From the NCBI GenBank assembly GCA_023621995.1, contig JAMOAB010000175.1:62001-126000 (forward strand): a DNA stretch of 64,000 nt, given 5' to 3'. A program made the translations under genes and the position numbers. Positions 25,745 to 34,865 of the stretch are shown here, one piece after another. The first letter of the stretch is position 1. Each line of letters begins with the position of its first letter. The DNA comes from Bacillota bacterium (GTDB lineage Bacteria > Bacillota > Clostridia > Caldicoprobacterales > Xylanivirgaceae). A model generated the notes under the pieces. It did no database searches. It was not told the origin of the DNA and saw only the letters and a list, made by a program, of their open reading frames with translations.

Positions 25745-27623
25745 TAGTACGCTCCTTACATTCTCCTATTATGTTCTTTATTTCTTGTGCCAAATTATCT
25801 GCATCAAGTTGCAACTTTCTCAATAAAACATCTATGTTACCGTGGGGTATAAACATATCAGGTATTCCAAAATTCTTTATATCTACATTTAAACTATTAG
25901 CACTTAGAAATTCATTTATACTACTTCCAAATCCTCCTGCAACTATGTTGTCTTCAAGTGTTATCCATATTTTGTATCTATCATAAAGATCAAACAACAT
26001 CTGATCATCTAGTGGCTTAACTACCCTTGCATTTACCACTCCAACGTCTATGCCTTCAGCCTTTAGTAGTTCACGAATGTCGATGGCAGTAGATACCATT
26101 CTACCAACAGCTAATATTACACAATCTTGTCCTTCATATAATAATTCCCAGAAAGGTAATTTACTATTTTCTATGCTAAATAAGTTTGATCCATATCCTC
26201 TAGGATATCTTATTGCAATTGGCCCCTCAGCATGTCTAGAATACTCCAACATACCTTCTAATTCTTTAGTGTCCTTAGGAGCCATAACCGTCATATTAGG
26301 CATAGTACGTAAATAAGTCAAATCAAATACTCCTTGATGTGTCTCCCCATCTTCCCCTACTAAACCTGCTCTATCAATACAAAAAACAACTGGTAAATTT
26401 TGAATACACACATCATGAAGAATTTGATCATAAGCTCTTTGCAGAAAAGTTGAATATATAGCCACATAAGGCTTCATCCCATTTATTGCTAGCCCAGCTG
26501 CCATAGTAACTGCATGTTGCTCAGCTATTCCTACATCAAAAAATCTATGGCTGAATACCTCTTCAAAGTGAGAAAGACCTGTGCCTTCAGGCATGGCTGC
26601 ACAAACTGCAACTATACTCTCATCCTGCTTGGCCATTTCTACAAGCTTAGTACCAAAGATATGAGAATAACTATTTCCCTTGTTTTTTAACGGCCTCCCT
26701 GTTTCCACGTCAAAGGATGATACTCCGTGATATATTTCTGGATTTTTTTCTGCATATTCATAGCCCTTGCCTTTTTTAGTCACAACATGTACTAGTACAG
26801 GACCTTGTATATTCGACGCAATCTTAAAAACTTCTATTAAATTTGCTATATTATGGCCATCAATGGGCCCTATATAGGTGAAACCCATCTCTTCGAATAT
26901 TATCCCTGGCACAAAGATATATTTAAAACTATTTTTTAACCGTTCTGCTCCATATGCCATAGGGTTCCCTATCACAGGCGTTTTCTTAAGTACATGCTCT
27001 AGTTCTCTCTTGAACCAATTATATTGAGAACTCGATCGTATTTTTGAGAGATGTCTGGATAAGGCGCCAACATTTTCTGATATTGACATCTCATTGTCAT
27101 TTAACACAACAGTAAGCTTTGTGTTTGTATGGCCAGCATCATTTAAGGCTTCAAAGGCCATACCACCTGTCAGAGCACCATCACCAATAACGGCTATTAC
27201 ATTTCCATACTCACCTTTCAGATCGCGAGCCCGCGCCATACCTAGGGCTGCAGATATGGATGTACTACTGTGGCCTGTCTCAAAGATATCATGTATACTT
27301 TCCTTTCGCTTAGGAAAACCACTTATTCCACCGTACTGCCTTATTGTGTGAAAAACATCTTTCCTCTGTGTGATTATTTTATGCACATAAGATTGATGTC
27401 CTACATCCCATATTATCTTGTCAAATGGACTATTAAAGACATAATGAAGAGCAATAGTTAGCTCTACAACACCCAAATTAGATGCTAGATGCCCCCCTGT
27501 GCTAGAGATATTGTCTATAATAAATTCTCTTATTTCTTCTGATAATTGACGCAATTCGCCTATAGTAAGTTGTTTTATATCAGATGGAGAGTTTATACCA
27601 TCAAGTAGAGAATAGTCTTTCAA
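25734..27623 (-). CDS. dxs: 1-deoxy-D-xylulose-5-phosphate synthase
   Basis: This 629-residue enzyme catalyses the first MEP-pathway step, from pyruvate and glyceraldehyde-3-phosphate. The ThDP motif is [18 protein letters not shown] (with a later N in [10 protein letters not shown]), and the catalytic glutamate is in [17 protein letters not shown]. Three transketolase-like domains cover the whole length. Translation appears to start at TTG, seven bases after the oapA stop. Gene order ispA - OLE RNA - oapA - dxs ties it to the OLE system described below. Confidence 0.96.
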   Translation of the reverse strand: MKDYSLLDGINSPSDIKQLTIGELRQLSEEIREFIIDNISSTGGHLASNLGVVELTIALHYVFNSPFDKIIWDVGHQSYVHKIITQRKDVFHTIRQYGGISGFPKRKESIHDIFETGHSSTSISAALGMARARDLKGEYGNVIAVIGDGALTGGMAFEALNDAGHTNTKLTVVLNDNEMSISENVGALSRHLSKIRSSSQYNWFKRELEHVLKKTPVIGNPMAYGAERLKNSFKYIFVPGIIFEEMGFTYIGPIDGHNIANLIEVFKIASNIQGPVLVHVVTKKGKGYEYAEKNPEIYHGVSSFDVETGRPLKNKGNSYSHIFGTKLVEMAKQDESIVAVCAAMPEGTGLSHFEEVFSHRFFDVGIAEQHAVTMAAGLAINGMKPYVAIYSTFLQRAYDQILHDVCIQNLPVVFCIDRAGLVGEDGETHQGVFDLTYLRTMPNMTVMAPKDTKELEGMLEYSRHAEGPIAIRYPRGYGSNLFSIENSKLPFWELLYEGQDCVILAVGRMVSTAIDIRELLKAEGIDVGVVNARVVKPLDDQMLFDLYDRYKIWITLEDNIVAGGFGSSINEFLSANSLNVDIKNFGIPDMFIPHGNIDVLLRKLQLDADNLAQEIKNIIGECKERTNAR

Positions 27624-27630
27624 GCCATTT

Positions 27631-28224
27631 TCACTCTTTCTTTTTATTTGTTTTTGTTTGCCTTTTAAAGTTTTTTATGTCAAAAACTGACAATATGTAA
27701 CCGACCGATAATACAATTTGTTGACTGTTTTCCATTGCGAAATTTTTACCAAACGCTTTTCCACCTACAGTCAAAGCAGCAATTAAACTACTTATCAATA
27801 TACTTAAAATAGTCTCATCTAATGTATTTCTCATTATAATTAATCTTGCAACCAATATAGTACCTGCAGAACCACTTAAAATTCCGCATATATCTCCTAT
27901 TACATCATTGCAAAAACTTGACACTCTACTAGCATTTTTTATCAATATAAGTGCCTCATTTGCTCCCCTGATTTTCTTGGATGCCATAGATAAAAATGGA
28001 ATATCGTCAGCAGCAGCTACTGCAACACCAACTATATCAAAAAGAACACCTACCAATATTATAAAAAAAATCGATAACAAAGCAAAAAAAGTATTTTCAA
28101 AGTTGCGAACAAATGCCTCAGAAAACATTCCCAATAAATAGGTCATTATTAAAGTTACAATTGAGATCTTTAAAAGCCAATATTTTTGGGATTTATTAAT
28201 CTTTTTCTGTTTTTTATTCGACAA
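27631..28224 (-). CDS. oapA: OLE-associated protein A (OapA), membrane protein
   Basis: This 197-residue protein has four or more hydrophobic segments: about residues 19-36, 44-72, 103-123 and 135-160. It has a Lys-rich N-terminus (KKQKKINKSQK) and a Lys-rich C-terminus (KRQTKTNKKKE), which fits RNA contact at the membrane. The acidic AADDIPF segment follows helix two. OapA proteins of this size are encoded immediately downstream of OLE RNA and bind it, placing the RNA at the membrane in Bacillus halodurans. I assign the name from size, topology and position between the OLE RNA region and dxs. It starts at TTG, eight bases after GGAG. Members are reported to matter for magnesium, cold and alcohol tolerance. 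Confidence 0.88.
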   Translation of the reverse strand: MSNKKQKKINKSQKYWLLKISIVTLIMTYLLGMFSEAFVRNFENTFFALLSIFFIILVGVLFDIVGVAVAAADDIPFLSMASKKIRGANEALILIKNASRVSSFCNDVIGDICGILSGSAGTILVARLIIMRNTLDETILSILISSLIAALTVGGKAFGKNFAMENSQQIVLSVGYILSVFDIKNFKRQTKTNKKKE

Positions 28225-28246
28225 CTATATCACTCCAAAATATTAA

Positions 28247-28837
28247 ATCCGGTGGTAATAGGCTGGATAAACTTTGCGGTTTATGGTCCAGTAGGATTTC
28301 CCAATCTAGTACTCTCTGTCACCAAAAGAGCGGTTTCCCTTTAAACCAGATTTTATCTTGTCGCCAAAGATAAAACTGGATCGCCTTATAACCACACCGT
28401 AATCCCCAGCCTATTCTTATCTGAAAGACAGTCTAGGAGCTTTCCTCTACAGCCAATACCAGCTTCTAGCCTCTTTTGCAGTATAGATTTCATATAGTAC
28501 AGTGATAAAACCTAAAGGGCCCTTTAGGTTTTATCCTTTAAGCTATAATCCGCCAATACCACTCAAGGCAGGCTACACTGCACACAGCTTTATAGCCGCA
28601 ATACAGGTTTAATCCCAAATAGTAGTATATATTCTCATACCACCAGTTTGGGTCTCCACGGAAGCGGGGTCGATCTCTGCATGCCTTTGCAGTCCGCCCT
28701 TCTTCCTTAACTTCCAGCACTAGCCCTCAACTGGGCGTCGAAAGCCAGCACCAGAAACTTCATCGATATGCCCTCAACGGATTTTTAGCCCCGTCTTCAA
28801 AGCTGGCTGTACTGACTAGAATACTGCACCACCAGAT
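28247..28837 (-). ncRNA. ole: OLE RNA (ornate, large, extremophilic)
   Basis: A 660-base coding gap has higher G+C than its neighbours and dense secondary structure. On the minus strand the 5' end AUCUGGUGGU (28837-28828) pairs with ACCACCGGAU (28256-28247), one G-U pair, enclosing 591 nt; OLE RNAs are about 600 nt. Internal helices include a 13-bp stem with a bulged A (28346-28379), CTGCA/TGCAG (near 28675), and a 32-base perfect palindrome (28504-28535). The motif GTTGAGGGC occurs twice in the 5' half. Promoter -35/-10 sites end at the first helix base, and the oapA ribosome-binding site begins about ten bases after the last. Order xseB-ispA-PAP2-OLE-oapA-dxs is the described OLE locus. I could not run a covariance model. 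Confidence 0.88.
28504..28535. repeat. 32-base perfect palindrome inside the OLE RNA
   Basis: GATAAAACCTAAAGGG and its exact complement, no spacer. In the RNA it forms a long hairpin capped by GGGCCC, probably one of the length-variable OLE helices. It is not a terminator: no T-run follows and the RNA continues. Confidence 0.75.
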
Positions 28838-28842
28838 CGATT

Positions 28843-28871
28843 ATTATAGCATATAAATTATACTGTTGCAA
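28843..28871 (-). promoter_or_regulatory. Sigma-A promoter of the OLE RNA
   Basis: TTGCAA (28871-28866) and a perfect TATAAT (28848-28843) are separated by 17 bases on the minus strand. Initiation 7 bases after the -10 would fall at about 28836, the base of the outermost OLE helix. This gives the RNA and oapA transcription independent of the upstream PAP2/ispA genes. Confidence 0.8.
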
Positions 28872-28887
28872 CTTGAATAAATTGTAT

Positions 28888-29337
28888 TTATCTTAACATT
28901 ATCTTAGATATAATTATACCCAGTACTGCTCCAACAATAACCTCTACAGGAGTATGTCCTATCAGTTCTTTTAATTTTTTTTCAGGTATTTCTTTTTTTG
29001 TCTGTAGTATATCTATAATATCATTTAACACTTCAGCTTGTCTACCCGCTGCCCTTCTAACGCCGGCTGCATCATACATAACCACTAAGGCAAATGCTGT
29101 AGATAATGCAAACATAGTAGAGTCATATCCATGTACTTGTCCAATTGATGTAGCCATGGAAACTACAAATGCTGAATGTGAACTTGGCATTCCACCTGAT
29201 CCAATAAAACGTTTTATATCTAATCGCCTCTTAGCAAGTAATGTAATAATTACCTTTGAAGTCTGTGCAATTAGCCAAGCTAGGGCACTAACCCATATGA
29301 TAGAATTTTGCAATAGCTCATCTATAAAATTTTTCAT
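28888..29337 (-). CDS. Divergent PAP2 family protein (YuiD-like)
   Basis: This 149-residue, roughly four-helix membrane protein has the divergent PAP2 phosphatase motif GGMPSSHSAFVVSMATSIG and the distal RRAAGRQAEVLN region. Family members are presumed lipid- or prenyl-phosphate phosphatases, plausible next to ispA and dxs. It begins 11 bases after ispA and ends before the OLE promoter. AGGGAG precedes the ATG. Confidence 0.9.
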   Translation of the reverse strand: MKNFIDELLQNSIIWVSALAWLIAQTSKVIITLLAKRRLDIKRFIGSGGMPSSHSAFVVSMATSIGQVHGYDSTMFALSTAFALVVMYDAAGVRRAAGRQAEVLNDIIDILQTKKEIPEKKLKELIGHTPVEVIVGAVLGIIISKIMLR

Positions 29338-29348
29338 ATGTCTCTCCC

Positions 29349-30251
29349 TTAATTTTGACGATTTATTATATTGATTGCTAATCTTTCTAGAAAATCAGCT
29401 TTCTCGCCAAAAGGCCTCAATGCTTCAACTGCCTCTGTAATAAGATCGTTCACAATTTTCTTTGATTTATCTATTCCATATAAGAGAGGATAGGTATTTT
29501 TTTTGTTTTTTTGGTCACTGCCTACTTTTTTACCTAAATCTTCAAAGCTACCTGTAATATCTAGTATATCATCTGTTATCTGAAAAGCTAGCCCTATATT
29601 TTCTCCATATTTTCTTGCACAGCTTATAAGTTCCCTATCGACATCTTCTAACATAATACCTGCTAACACCGATGCCTTTATAAGGGCAGCTGTCTTGTAT
29701 CCATGTATAAATTCTAAGGCATCTAATTCTATATATTCGTCTTGGTAGGATATATCTGCAACCTGACCACTTATCATTCCATTTACTCCTGAAGAACTAC
29801 TTATAATATACATAGACCTTAGATGATTACAAATATTATTTGGATATTTGCGAGCATTATCAATCATTATCTCATATGCCATATTCAAAAGTGCGTCTCC
29901 TGCAAGTATAGCCATACCCTCTCCAAATACCATATGGTTAGTAAGTTTACCTCTTCTATAATCATCATCATCCATAGAAGGTAGATCATCATGTATTAGA
30001 GAGTAAGTATGTATCATCTCTATAGCACAAGCAAGGGCAAGGGATTCTTCTATATCTCCTTCCACCATACTATGGAATGATATTAGCAGTATAGGCCTCA
30101 AGCGCTTTCCTCCTGCAAACATACTATATCTCATGGCATCTATAATTTTCCGAGAGTAGTTTAAGTGATCAAAATTATCTATATTGAGATACTTCTCTAT
30201 TTTAGAATTTATTATATTTTGCCTTTTTAAATATTCTTCTTTAAAGTTCAT
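29349..30251 (-). CDS. ispA: Polyprenyl synthetase (farnesyl diphosphate synthase)
   Basis: This 300-residue trans-prenyltransferase has both aspartate-rich motifs, DDLPSMDDDDYRRG (first DDxxD) and QITDDILDITG (second DDxxD), and the KTAALIKASV segment. It condenses IPP with DMAPP/GPP for isoprenoid lipid carriers. Three ATGs cluster at the start; the one at 30251 has GGAGAG seven bases upstream, so I use it. It overlaps xseB by 11 bases. Confidence 0.95.
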   Translation of the reverse strand: MNFKEEYLKRQNIINSKIEKYLNIDNFDHLNYSRKIIDAMRYSMFAGGKRLRPILLISFHSMVEGDIEESLALACAIEMIHTYSLIHDDLPSMDDDDYRRGKLTNHMVFGEGMAILAGDALLNMAYEIMIDNARKYPNNICNHLRSMYIISSSSGVNGMISGQVADISYQDEYIELDALEFIHGYKTAALIKASVLAGIMLEDVDRELISCARKYGENIGLAFQITDDILDITGSFEDLGKKVGSDQKNKKNTYPLLYGIDKSKKIVNDLITEAVEALRPFGEKADFLERLAINIINRQN

Positions 30252-30504
30252 CTGCATTCTCTCCATTATTCATGTCAAAAGGTACTTCTTTCAACTGACC
30301 ATTCTTATCTTTCAATAACAACTCTACAGTTCCCTCTGCTTCTTTTAGTTTGGTATTACAATGGTTTACTAATTTTATACCCGTTTGAAAAAGTTCAAGT
30401 GCCTCATCTAGAGGAAGAGTATTAGATTCTAATATATGCACAATCTCCTCTAGTTTAGATATGGCATCTTCAAATGTTGTATCCTTCAAATCATTATTAG
30501 CCAT
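30241..30504 (-). CDS. xseB: Exodeoxyribonuclease VII small subunit
   Basis: This 87-residue subunit has the family core TFEDAISKLEEIVHILES and the coiled-coil LDEALELFQTGIKLVNHC. It forms the exonuclease VII complex with XseA, degrading single-stranded DNA. The acidic tail is normal. AAAGGAG precedes the ATG, and it overlaps ispA. Confidence 0.95.
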   Translation of the reverse strand: MANNDLKDTTFEDAISKLEEIVHILESNTLPLDEALELFQTGIKLVNHCNTKLKEAEGTVELLLKDKNGQLKEVPFDMNNGENADEL

Positions 30505-30516
30505 ATTCCTACTCCT

Positions 30517-31740
30517 TTATAACTTCTTGTATTTTTTACTTTTTTCTACTGTAACTACATTACAATTGACAACACCATCATGTAGCATTATATCTATATT
30601 ATCTTTTTGGACTATTTGGTCTATGCTACGAATAACCTGTCCACTTTTGTCAGCCACCATGGCATATCCCCTAGATAAAACTTCCAGTGGACTTAAGGCA
30701 TCTAGGTAAGCTGATAGGCTCGCCAGTTGTTTCTTGCTTTTTTCCACAATTTCCTTCATAGAGGAAATCATACGATCACCAAGATTGTCCAATTCAATCC
30801 CATAAGTGTTTATAAGTCTGTCTGGATATTTAAGAGAATAACTATTTTGAAGCATCTTTAACTTTTCTGTTTTAACATCAAATAATCTTCGTATAGAGAC
30901 GTATAGGCGCCTAGTCAATGTTATTAGCATTTGACTATAATATAGCATATCTGGTGCAACTAGTTCAGCAGCAGCTGATGGAGTAGGCGCCCTCAAATCT
31001 GCAACAAAATCTGCAATGGTATTATCTGTCTCATGTCCAATGGCAGAGACGACAGGAATTCTAGATCTCCATATTGCCCTTGCCACCTCTTCCTCATTAA
31101 AAGCCCAAAGTTCTTCTATTGAACCCCCACCTCGTCCTACAATTATGACGTCAATATCTTCCCTAGTGTTGACATAGTCTAGAGCATTTCTTATTTGAGC
31201 TGAAGCATTAACTCCTTGTACTAGTACGGGAACCACCAGTATATCTATTGTCTTATCACGTCTCTTCATAATATTTATAATATCTCTAACTGCAGCTCCA
31301 GTGTGGGAAGTGATAATAGCCACCTTTTTAGGAAATGGTGGTATTGTTTTTTTATATTGGGCGTCAAACAAACCCTCATTAGCTAACTTTTTTTTAAGAG
31401 ACTCGTAGGCGGCATAGAGATCGCCTATTCCATCACGTTCCATATCGTATACATATAATTGGTATTGCCCTTCCTTACAATACAGGGATACCTTACCCCG
31501 TGTAAGCACCTGCATTCCATCAGAAGGTATAAAATTAAGATTTTCACAGTCCTGCCGAAACATTACACAATTTATTCGTGCCTGTTCATCTTTTAAAGTA
31601 AAATACATATGTCCCGAAGAATGAAGTTTGAGATTTGATAGTTCTCCCCTTATCCATATCTCATTTAAAATGGGATCGCGATGCAATAGGCTGCGAACAT
31701 AGTCATTTATTTGTTTTACACTGAACATAAATTTACTCAT
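30517..31740 (-). CDS. xseA: Exodeoxyribonuclease VII large subunit
   Basis: This 407-residue subunit has an N-terminal OB fold (about residues 5-105, with IRGELSNLKLHSSGHMYFTL) and the catalytic region IITSHTGAAVRDI, GRGGGSIEELWAFNEEEVAR and SAIGHETDNTIADFVAD. A C-terminal coiled coil is followed by LEVLSRGYAMV. A GTG twelve bases upstream lacks a ribosome-binding site; the ATG at 31740 overlaps the folD stop by eight bases. Confidence 0.95.
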   Translation of the reverse strand: MSKFMFSVKQINDYVRSLLHRDPILNEIWIRGELSNLKLHSSGHMYFTLKDEQARINCVMFRQDCENLNFIPSDGMQVLTRGKVSLYCKEGQYQLYVYDMERDGIGDLYAAYESLKKKLANEGLFDAQYKKTIPPFPKKVAIITSHTGAAVRDIINIMKRRDKTIDILVVPVLVQGVNASAQIRNALDYVNTREDIDVIIVGRGGGSIEELWAFNEEEVARAIWRSRIPVVSAIGHETDNTIADFVADLRAPTPSAAAELVAPDMLYYSQMLITLTRRLYVSIRRLFDVKTEKLKMLQNSYSLKYPDRLINTYGIELDNLGDRMISSMKEIVEKSKKQLASLSAYLDALSPLEVLSRGYAMVADKSGQVIRSIDQIVQKDNIDIMLHDGVVNCNVVTVEKSKKYKKL

Positions 31741-32581
31741 GGCTCTTTGCACAATACAAAGTATTCTCTAGAAGCATGGTTATAGTCATAGGTCCAACGC
31801 CCCCTGGCACTGGTGTTATCCAACCCGCCTTATTGATTGCCTCATCGAAATTTACATCACCATATAGCCTATTGCCTACTCTAGAAGTACCTACATCAAT
31901 AACCACTGCCCCTTCTTTTATGTAGGACCCGTCTATAAATTCTGGATTGCCAACAGCTACTATAAGTATGTCTGCCTTATTAGCTATATCCTTTAATTTC
32001 CTAGTTTTTGAATGACACATAGTAACTGTAGCATTTTTATTTAATAACATGAAAGAAACAGGCTTTCCTACTATGTTGCTCCTACCAATAACCACTGCAT
32101 GTTTGCCTTCAATTTGTATATCTGTTTCCTCTATAAGTTTCATAATTCCCTTTGCAGTACATGGTTCCAGTGTCTCTTCTCCGATGACAAGCTTGCCCAC
32201 ATTTATAGGGTGAAAACCGTCTACATCCTTCTTAGGATCTATGGCATTTAAAACTATCTGTGAATCTATGTGATTAGGAAGGGGAAGCTGAACCAATATG
32301 CCATGGACATTATGATCATTATTTAGCTCATGTATCTTATCCAAGAGTTGTTCCTCCGATATACTACTGTCGTATCGTATTATATTAGAGTTCATTCCAA
32401 CGCTTGCACAGCCCCTCTCTTTATTCCTTACATATATTTGGGAAGCAGGATCATCGCCCACAAGAATGACAGTTAAGCCTGGAACGATTCCGCTCTTCTG
32501 CTTCAATTGGAGTGTTCTTTTTTTTATATCCTCTTTTATCCTATCAGCTATTACTTTTCCATCGATTATGTTAGCCGCCAT
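31733..32581 (-). CDS. folD: Bifunctional methylenetetrahydrofolate dehydrogenase/cyclohydrolase
   Basis: This 282-residue enzyme interconverts 5,10-methylene-, methenyl- and formyl-THF. Family motifs visible are IYVRNKERGCASVGM (catalytic Lys in Tyr-x3-Lys), VQLPLPNH, DVDGFHPINVGKL, IGRSNIVGKPVSFMLL and VTPVPGGVGPMTITMLL. Order tsaD-like-folD-xseA-xseB-ispA matches many Clostridia. It overlaps the upstream gene by 11 bases. Confidence 0.96.
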   Translation of the reverse strand: MAANIIDGKVIADRIKEDIKKRTLQLKQKSGIVPGLTVILVGDDPASQIYVRNKERGCASVGMNSNIIRYDSSISEEQLLDKIHELNNDHNVHGILVQLPLPNHIDSQIVLNAIDPKKDVDGFHPINVGKLVIGEETLEPCTAKGIMKLIEETDIQIEGKHAVVIGRSNIVGKPVSFMLLNKNATVTMCHSKTRKLKDIANKADILIVAVGNPEFIDGSYIKEGAVVIDVGTSRVGNRLYGDVNFDEAINKAGWITPVPGGVGPMTITMLLENTLYCAKSHE

Positions 32582-33545
32582 AACAACTCATCCCTTCATA
32601 ATGTTTTATACCTAATAATGCTGCCCCAACTGCATTGTCTTTAGCAAGTTTGGGGTCAGCAAAAAATAATCGTATATTATTATCTTGTTCCTTTTTAAAT
32701 TTTGCACACAATTTTTTCCTTAAAATATGGCTCGAAGTCACTCCTCCTACTAATAATATGTCTGTCAACCCGGTCTTTTCCGTGCCCTTTTTAATCCATT
32801 TATATAGCGTATCTGCCAAACAGTTGTAAACTGAAATTGCAATATCTTCTTTTCTATGCCCACTTTCTATCAGTTTTTTAGTATATGTTTCAGCACCAGA
32901 AAAACCTATTTTATCCCCTCGAACAAATGTTGGAATAGTAATAGCACCATCTTCACCTAAGTTGGCCATCTTTTCTAGTCCTGCACCGGCTGGGAAGTCA
33001 AGTCCCATGGCCACACCTATCCTATCAACAAATTGGCCTGCATGTAAATCCTGTGTGTTGCCTATTATTTCAATTTCATAGGTCTTTTGAAAATCGGATA
33101 TTTTAAGAAGCTCTGATGTGCCACCAGAAAAATGAACTGATAGGAATTCATTAGAATTAGGTCCCTTTGCCGAATACTTTCCTGCCATTATATGAGACTC
33201 CTGGTGACTCACCGAACAAAAGGGTACTCCTAAAAAATCGGAAATTACCTTGCCAATTACATTGCTTACAAGAAATACAGGCATATATGAATTGGCCACA
33301 GGACGGGGTTTAGTAGTACTACACACTATCGCTATCTTTTTCGTATTCACTTTCTTAACTATATCCTCACTTATACTAGGAATATTTTGTAAATGTTTAA
33401 ATATGGCGTTTGACTGTCTGAGTCCAAGTTTACCCCTTTCCACTTCTAAAATAACCTGGCTATTGTATGCAATTTTACCTTCAAAGGATACTAAGGCAAA
33501 TGATGTTGTATAGCAACTCGTATCAATACCTAATGCATATCTCAT
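32571..33545 (-). CDS. TsaD/Kae1-like ATPase paralogue (M22 family)
   Basis: This 324-residue ASKHA-fold protein starts LGIDTSCYTTSFALV and has the metal-binding HxxxH motif in VSHQESHIMAG, then HFSGGTSELL and LVGGVTSSHILRKKL. It resembles TsaD (tRNA threonylcarbamoyl-adenosine synthesis) but shows clear differences in the substrate loop, so I regard it as the Clostridia paralogue found beside folD/nusB; whether a true TsaD exists elsewhere cannot be seen here. No signal peptide. It overlaps nusB by four bases. Confidence 0.85.
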   Translation of the reverse strand: MRYALGIDTSCYTTSFALVSFEGKIAYNSQVILEVERGKLGLRQSNAIFKHLQNIPSISEDIVKKVNTKKIAIVCSTTKPRPVANSYMPVFLVSNVIGKVISDFLGVPFCSVSHQESHIMAGKYSAKGPNSNEFLSVHFSGGTSELLKISDFQKTYEIEIIGNTQDLHAGQFVDRIGVAMGLDFPAGAGLEKMANLGEDGAITIPTFVRGDKIGFSGAETYTKKLIESGHRKEDIAISVYNCLADTLYKWIKKGTEKTGLTDILLVGGVTSSHILRKKLCAKFKKEQDNNIRLFFADPKLAKDNAVGAALLGIKHYEGMSCYGG

Positions 33546-33976
33546 TGCTTATCTTCACCGCTCAATTTGTTTAGAAAATCTTCTGAGCGTACAAATCCGC
33601 CCAATACTCCATTTATGAAGGAACTAGATTTCTCATCCCCATATAGTTTGGCAAGTTCCACTGCCTCATTTATTGAAACCTTGTAAGGTATATCATCCAT
33701 ATATATCATCTCATATATTGCCAATCGTAAAATAGCTAGGTCAATTTTAGAGATACGATCAAAACGCCATCCCTTTACATGCCTTTTTATATATTCATCA
33801 ATCTTAGATTTATTACTATCTGCTCCATATATTACATCGTCTATATACTCTGCATCTACTTTATCAATCTTAAATTCATCCATCATCATACTTAAAGCAT
33901 CCATACTATAAGTCGAGGAAATATCCTTTTGATATAGTAGTCTCATTGCAACTTCTCTCGCAGCTTTCCTAGACAT
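33542..33976 (-). CDS. nusB: Transcription antitermination factor NusB
   Basis: This 144-residue all-helical protein has the N-terminal basic helix SRKAAREVAMRLLYQKD and the typical core AILRLAIYEMIYMDDIPYKVSINEAVELAKLYG. It joins the rRNA antitermination complex with NusE. The open frame extends 31 codons upstream, but GGGAGG lies before the ATG at 33976, which gives the standard N-terminus. Confidence 0.95.
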   Translation of the reverse strand: MSRKAAREVAMRLLYQKDISSTYSMDALSMMMDEFKIDKVDAEYIDDVIYGADSNKSKIDEYIKRHVKGWRFDRISKIDLAILRLAIYEMIYMDDIPYKVSINEAVELAKLYGDEKSSSFINGVLGGFVRSEDFLNKLSGEDKQ

Positions 33977-34010
33977 ATGTTCCTCCCTAATTCGATATAA
34001 TAAGCATATA

Positions 34011-34235
34011 TCACCATTTATCCTTATTAAATTTATCAAATACTGAATTAAAGTCATTACCACTATCAATTTTACTGCCTATCCACCATCCTAAAAATAT
34101 AAATAGTACTAGTAGGATAGAATGCCAAAATCCAATCGATAAGACAAGTATTCCAAATATCAATCCTATTATACCACCAAATACTTTACCCAAATTATTC
34201 TTTATGTACAGTTTAAGCTTTTCTCCATTGAACAT
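34011..34235 (-). CDS. DUF2273 small membrane protein
   Basis: This 74-residue protein has two hydrophobic segments (about residues 17-34 and 37-52, with GFWHSILLVLFIFLGWWIGS) and a charged C-terminus. DUF2273 proteins accompany Asp23/AmaP genes and are presumed envelope-associated. GGGGGG precedes the ATG. Confidence 0.9.
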   Translation of the reverse strand: MFNGEKLKLYIKNNLGKVFGGIIGLIFGILVLSIGFWHSILLVLFIFLGWWIGSKIDSGNDFNSVFDKFNKDKW

Positions 34236-34246
34236 ATGAGTCCCCC

Positions 34247-34801
34247 CTATTCAACTCTATGTCTTTGAGGTTGAATCAGATCGTCAATAAATATTTGAAC
34301 TTCTTTTACATGTATTCCTGAAAGAGTTTCAATATATTCTTTAACTTCATCTTGTATTTTTTTTGTCAAGTCTGGAATTACCACATCTGGCATTATCATT
34401 AGCTTCAATTGGACACTTATTCCATCAATTTCTGATATGATATTGCTCTTTACATCCTTTACTTCATCAAATTTTCTTACAGCCTTTTGAGCAAGATTAT
34501 TTAAAGTACCAATAGATACTTTTATACCACCCAACTCGGTATTTTTGACAAGAGCTCCTGACAATGTTTTGCTCTTTTTCCCTGGAAACATTAGTTTTAT
34601 AGATGATATAAATAAAAATATAGCCACCAAAACAGTTATTAAATTGAGTACTAAGTTCCCCTTATAGTATAATCCAATGTACAAATTTACGTCATCAAAA
34701 GGAATTATTCCAATGGAAAACACAAATAGACATATGGATATAAGTAATACAATGACTAAAAATAGATAATAAATGATCTTTCCCATAATACTATCTTTCA
34801 T
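34247..34801 (-). CDS. amaP: Alkaline shock response membrane anchor protein AmaP
   Basis: This 184-residue protein has two N-terminal transmembrane helices (about residues 8-30 and 50-70) followed by an Asp23-like cytosolic domain (GGIKVSIGTLNNLAQKAVRK). AmaP anchors Asp23 at the membrane in Staphylococcus. It lies between asp23 and the DUF2273 gene. Confidence 0.9.
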   Translation of the reverse strand: MKDSIMGKIIYYLFLVIVLLISICLFVFSIGIIPFDDVNLYIGLYYKGNLVLNLITVLVAIFLFISSIKLMFPGKKSKTLSGALVKNTELGGIKVSIGTLNNLAQKAVRKFDEVKDVKSNIISEIDGISVQLKLMIMPDVVIPDLTKKIQDEVKEYIETLSGIHVKEVQIFIDDLIQPQRHRVE

Positions 34802-34832
34802 TATATTTGCCCCTTTCCATCATCATGCAATA

Positions 34833-34854
34833 ACCCTCTGAATTTTCAGAGGGT
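34833..34854. terminator. Weak terminator or attenuator between asp23 and amaP
   Basis: ACCCTCTG-AATTTT-CAGAGGGT is an 8-bp stem with 6-base loop. On the minus strand it is followed by TTATT only, so partial termination is likely rather than complete. Confidence 0.5.
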
Positions 34855-34865
34855 CTATTGGCTGT

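Noticed and set aside
28538-28720. 60-codon minus-strand frame within the OLE region
   Set aside because: Composition is Cys/Trp-rich, no ribosome-binding site, and it coincides with conserved-looking helices of the RNA.
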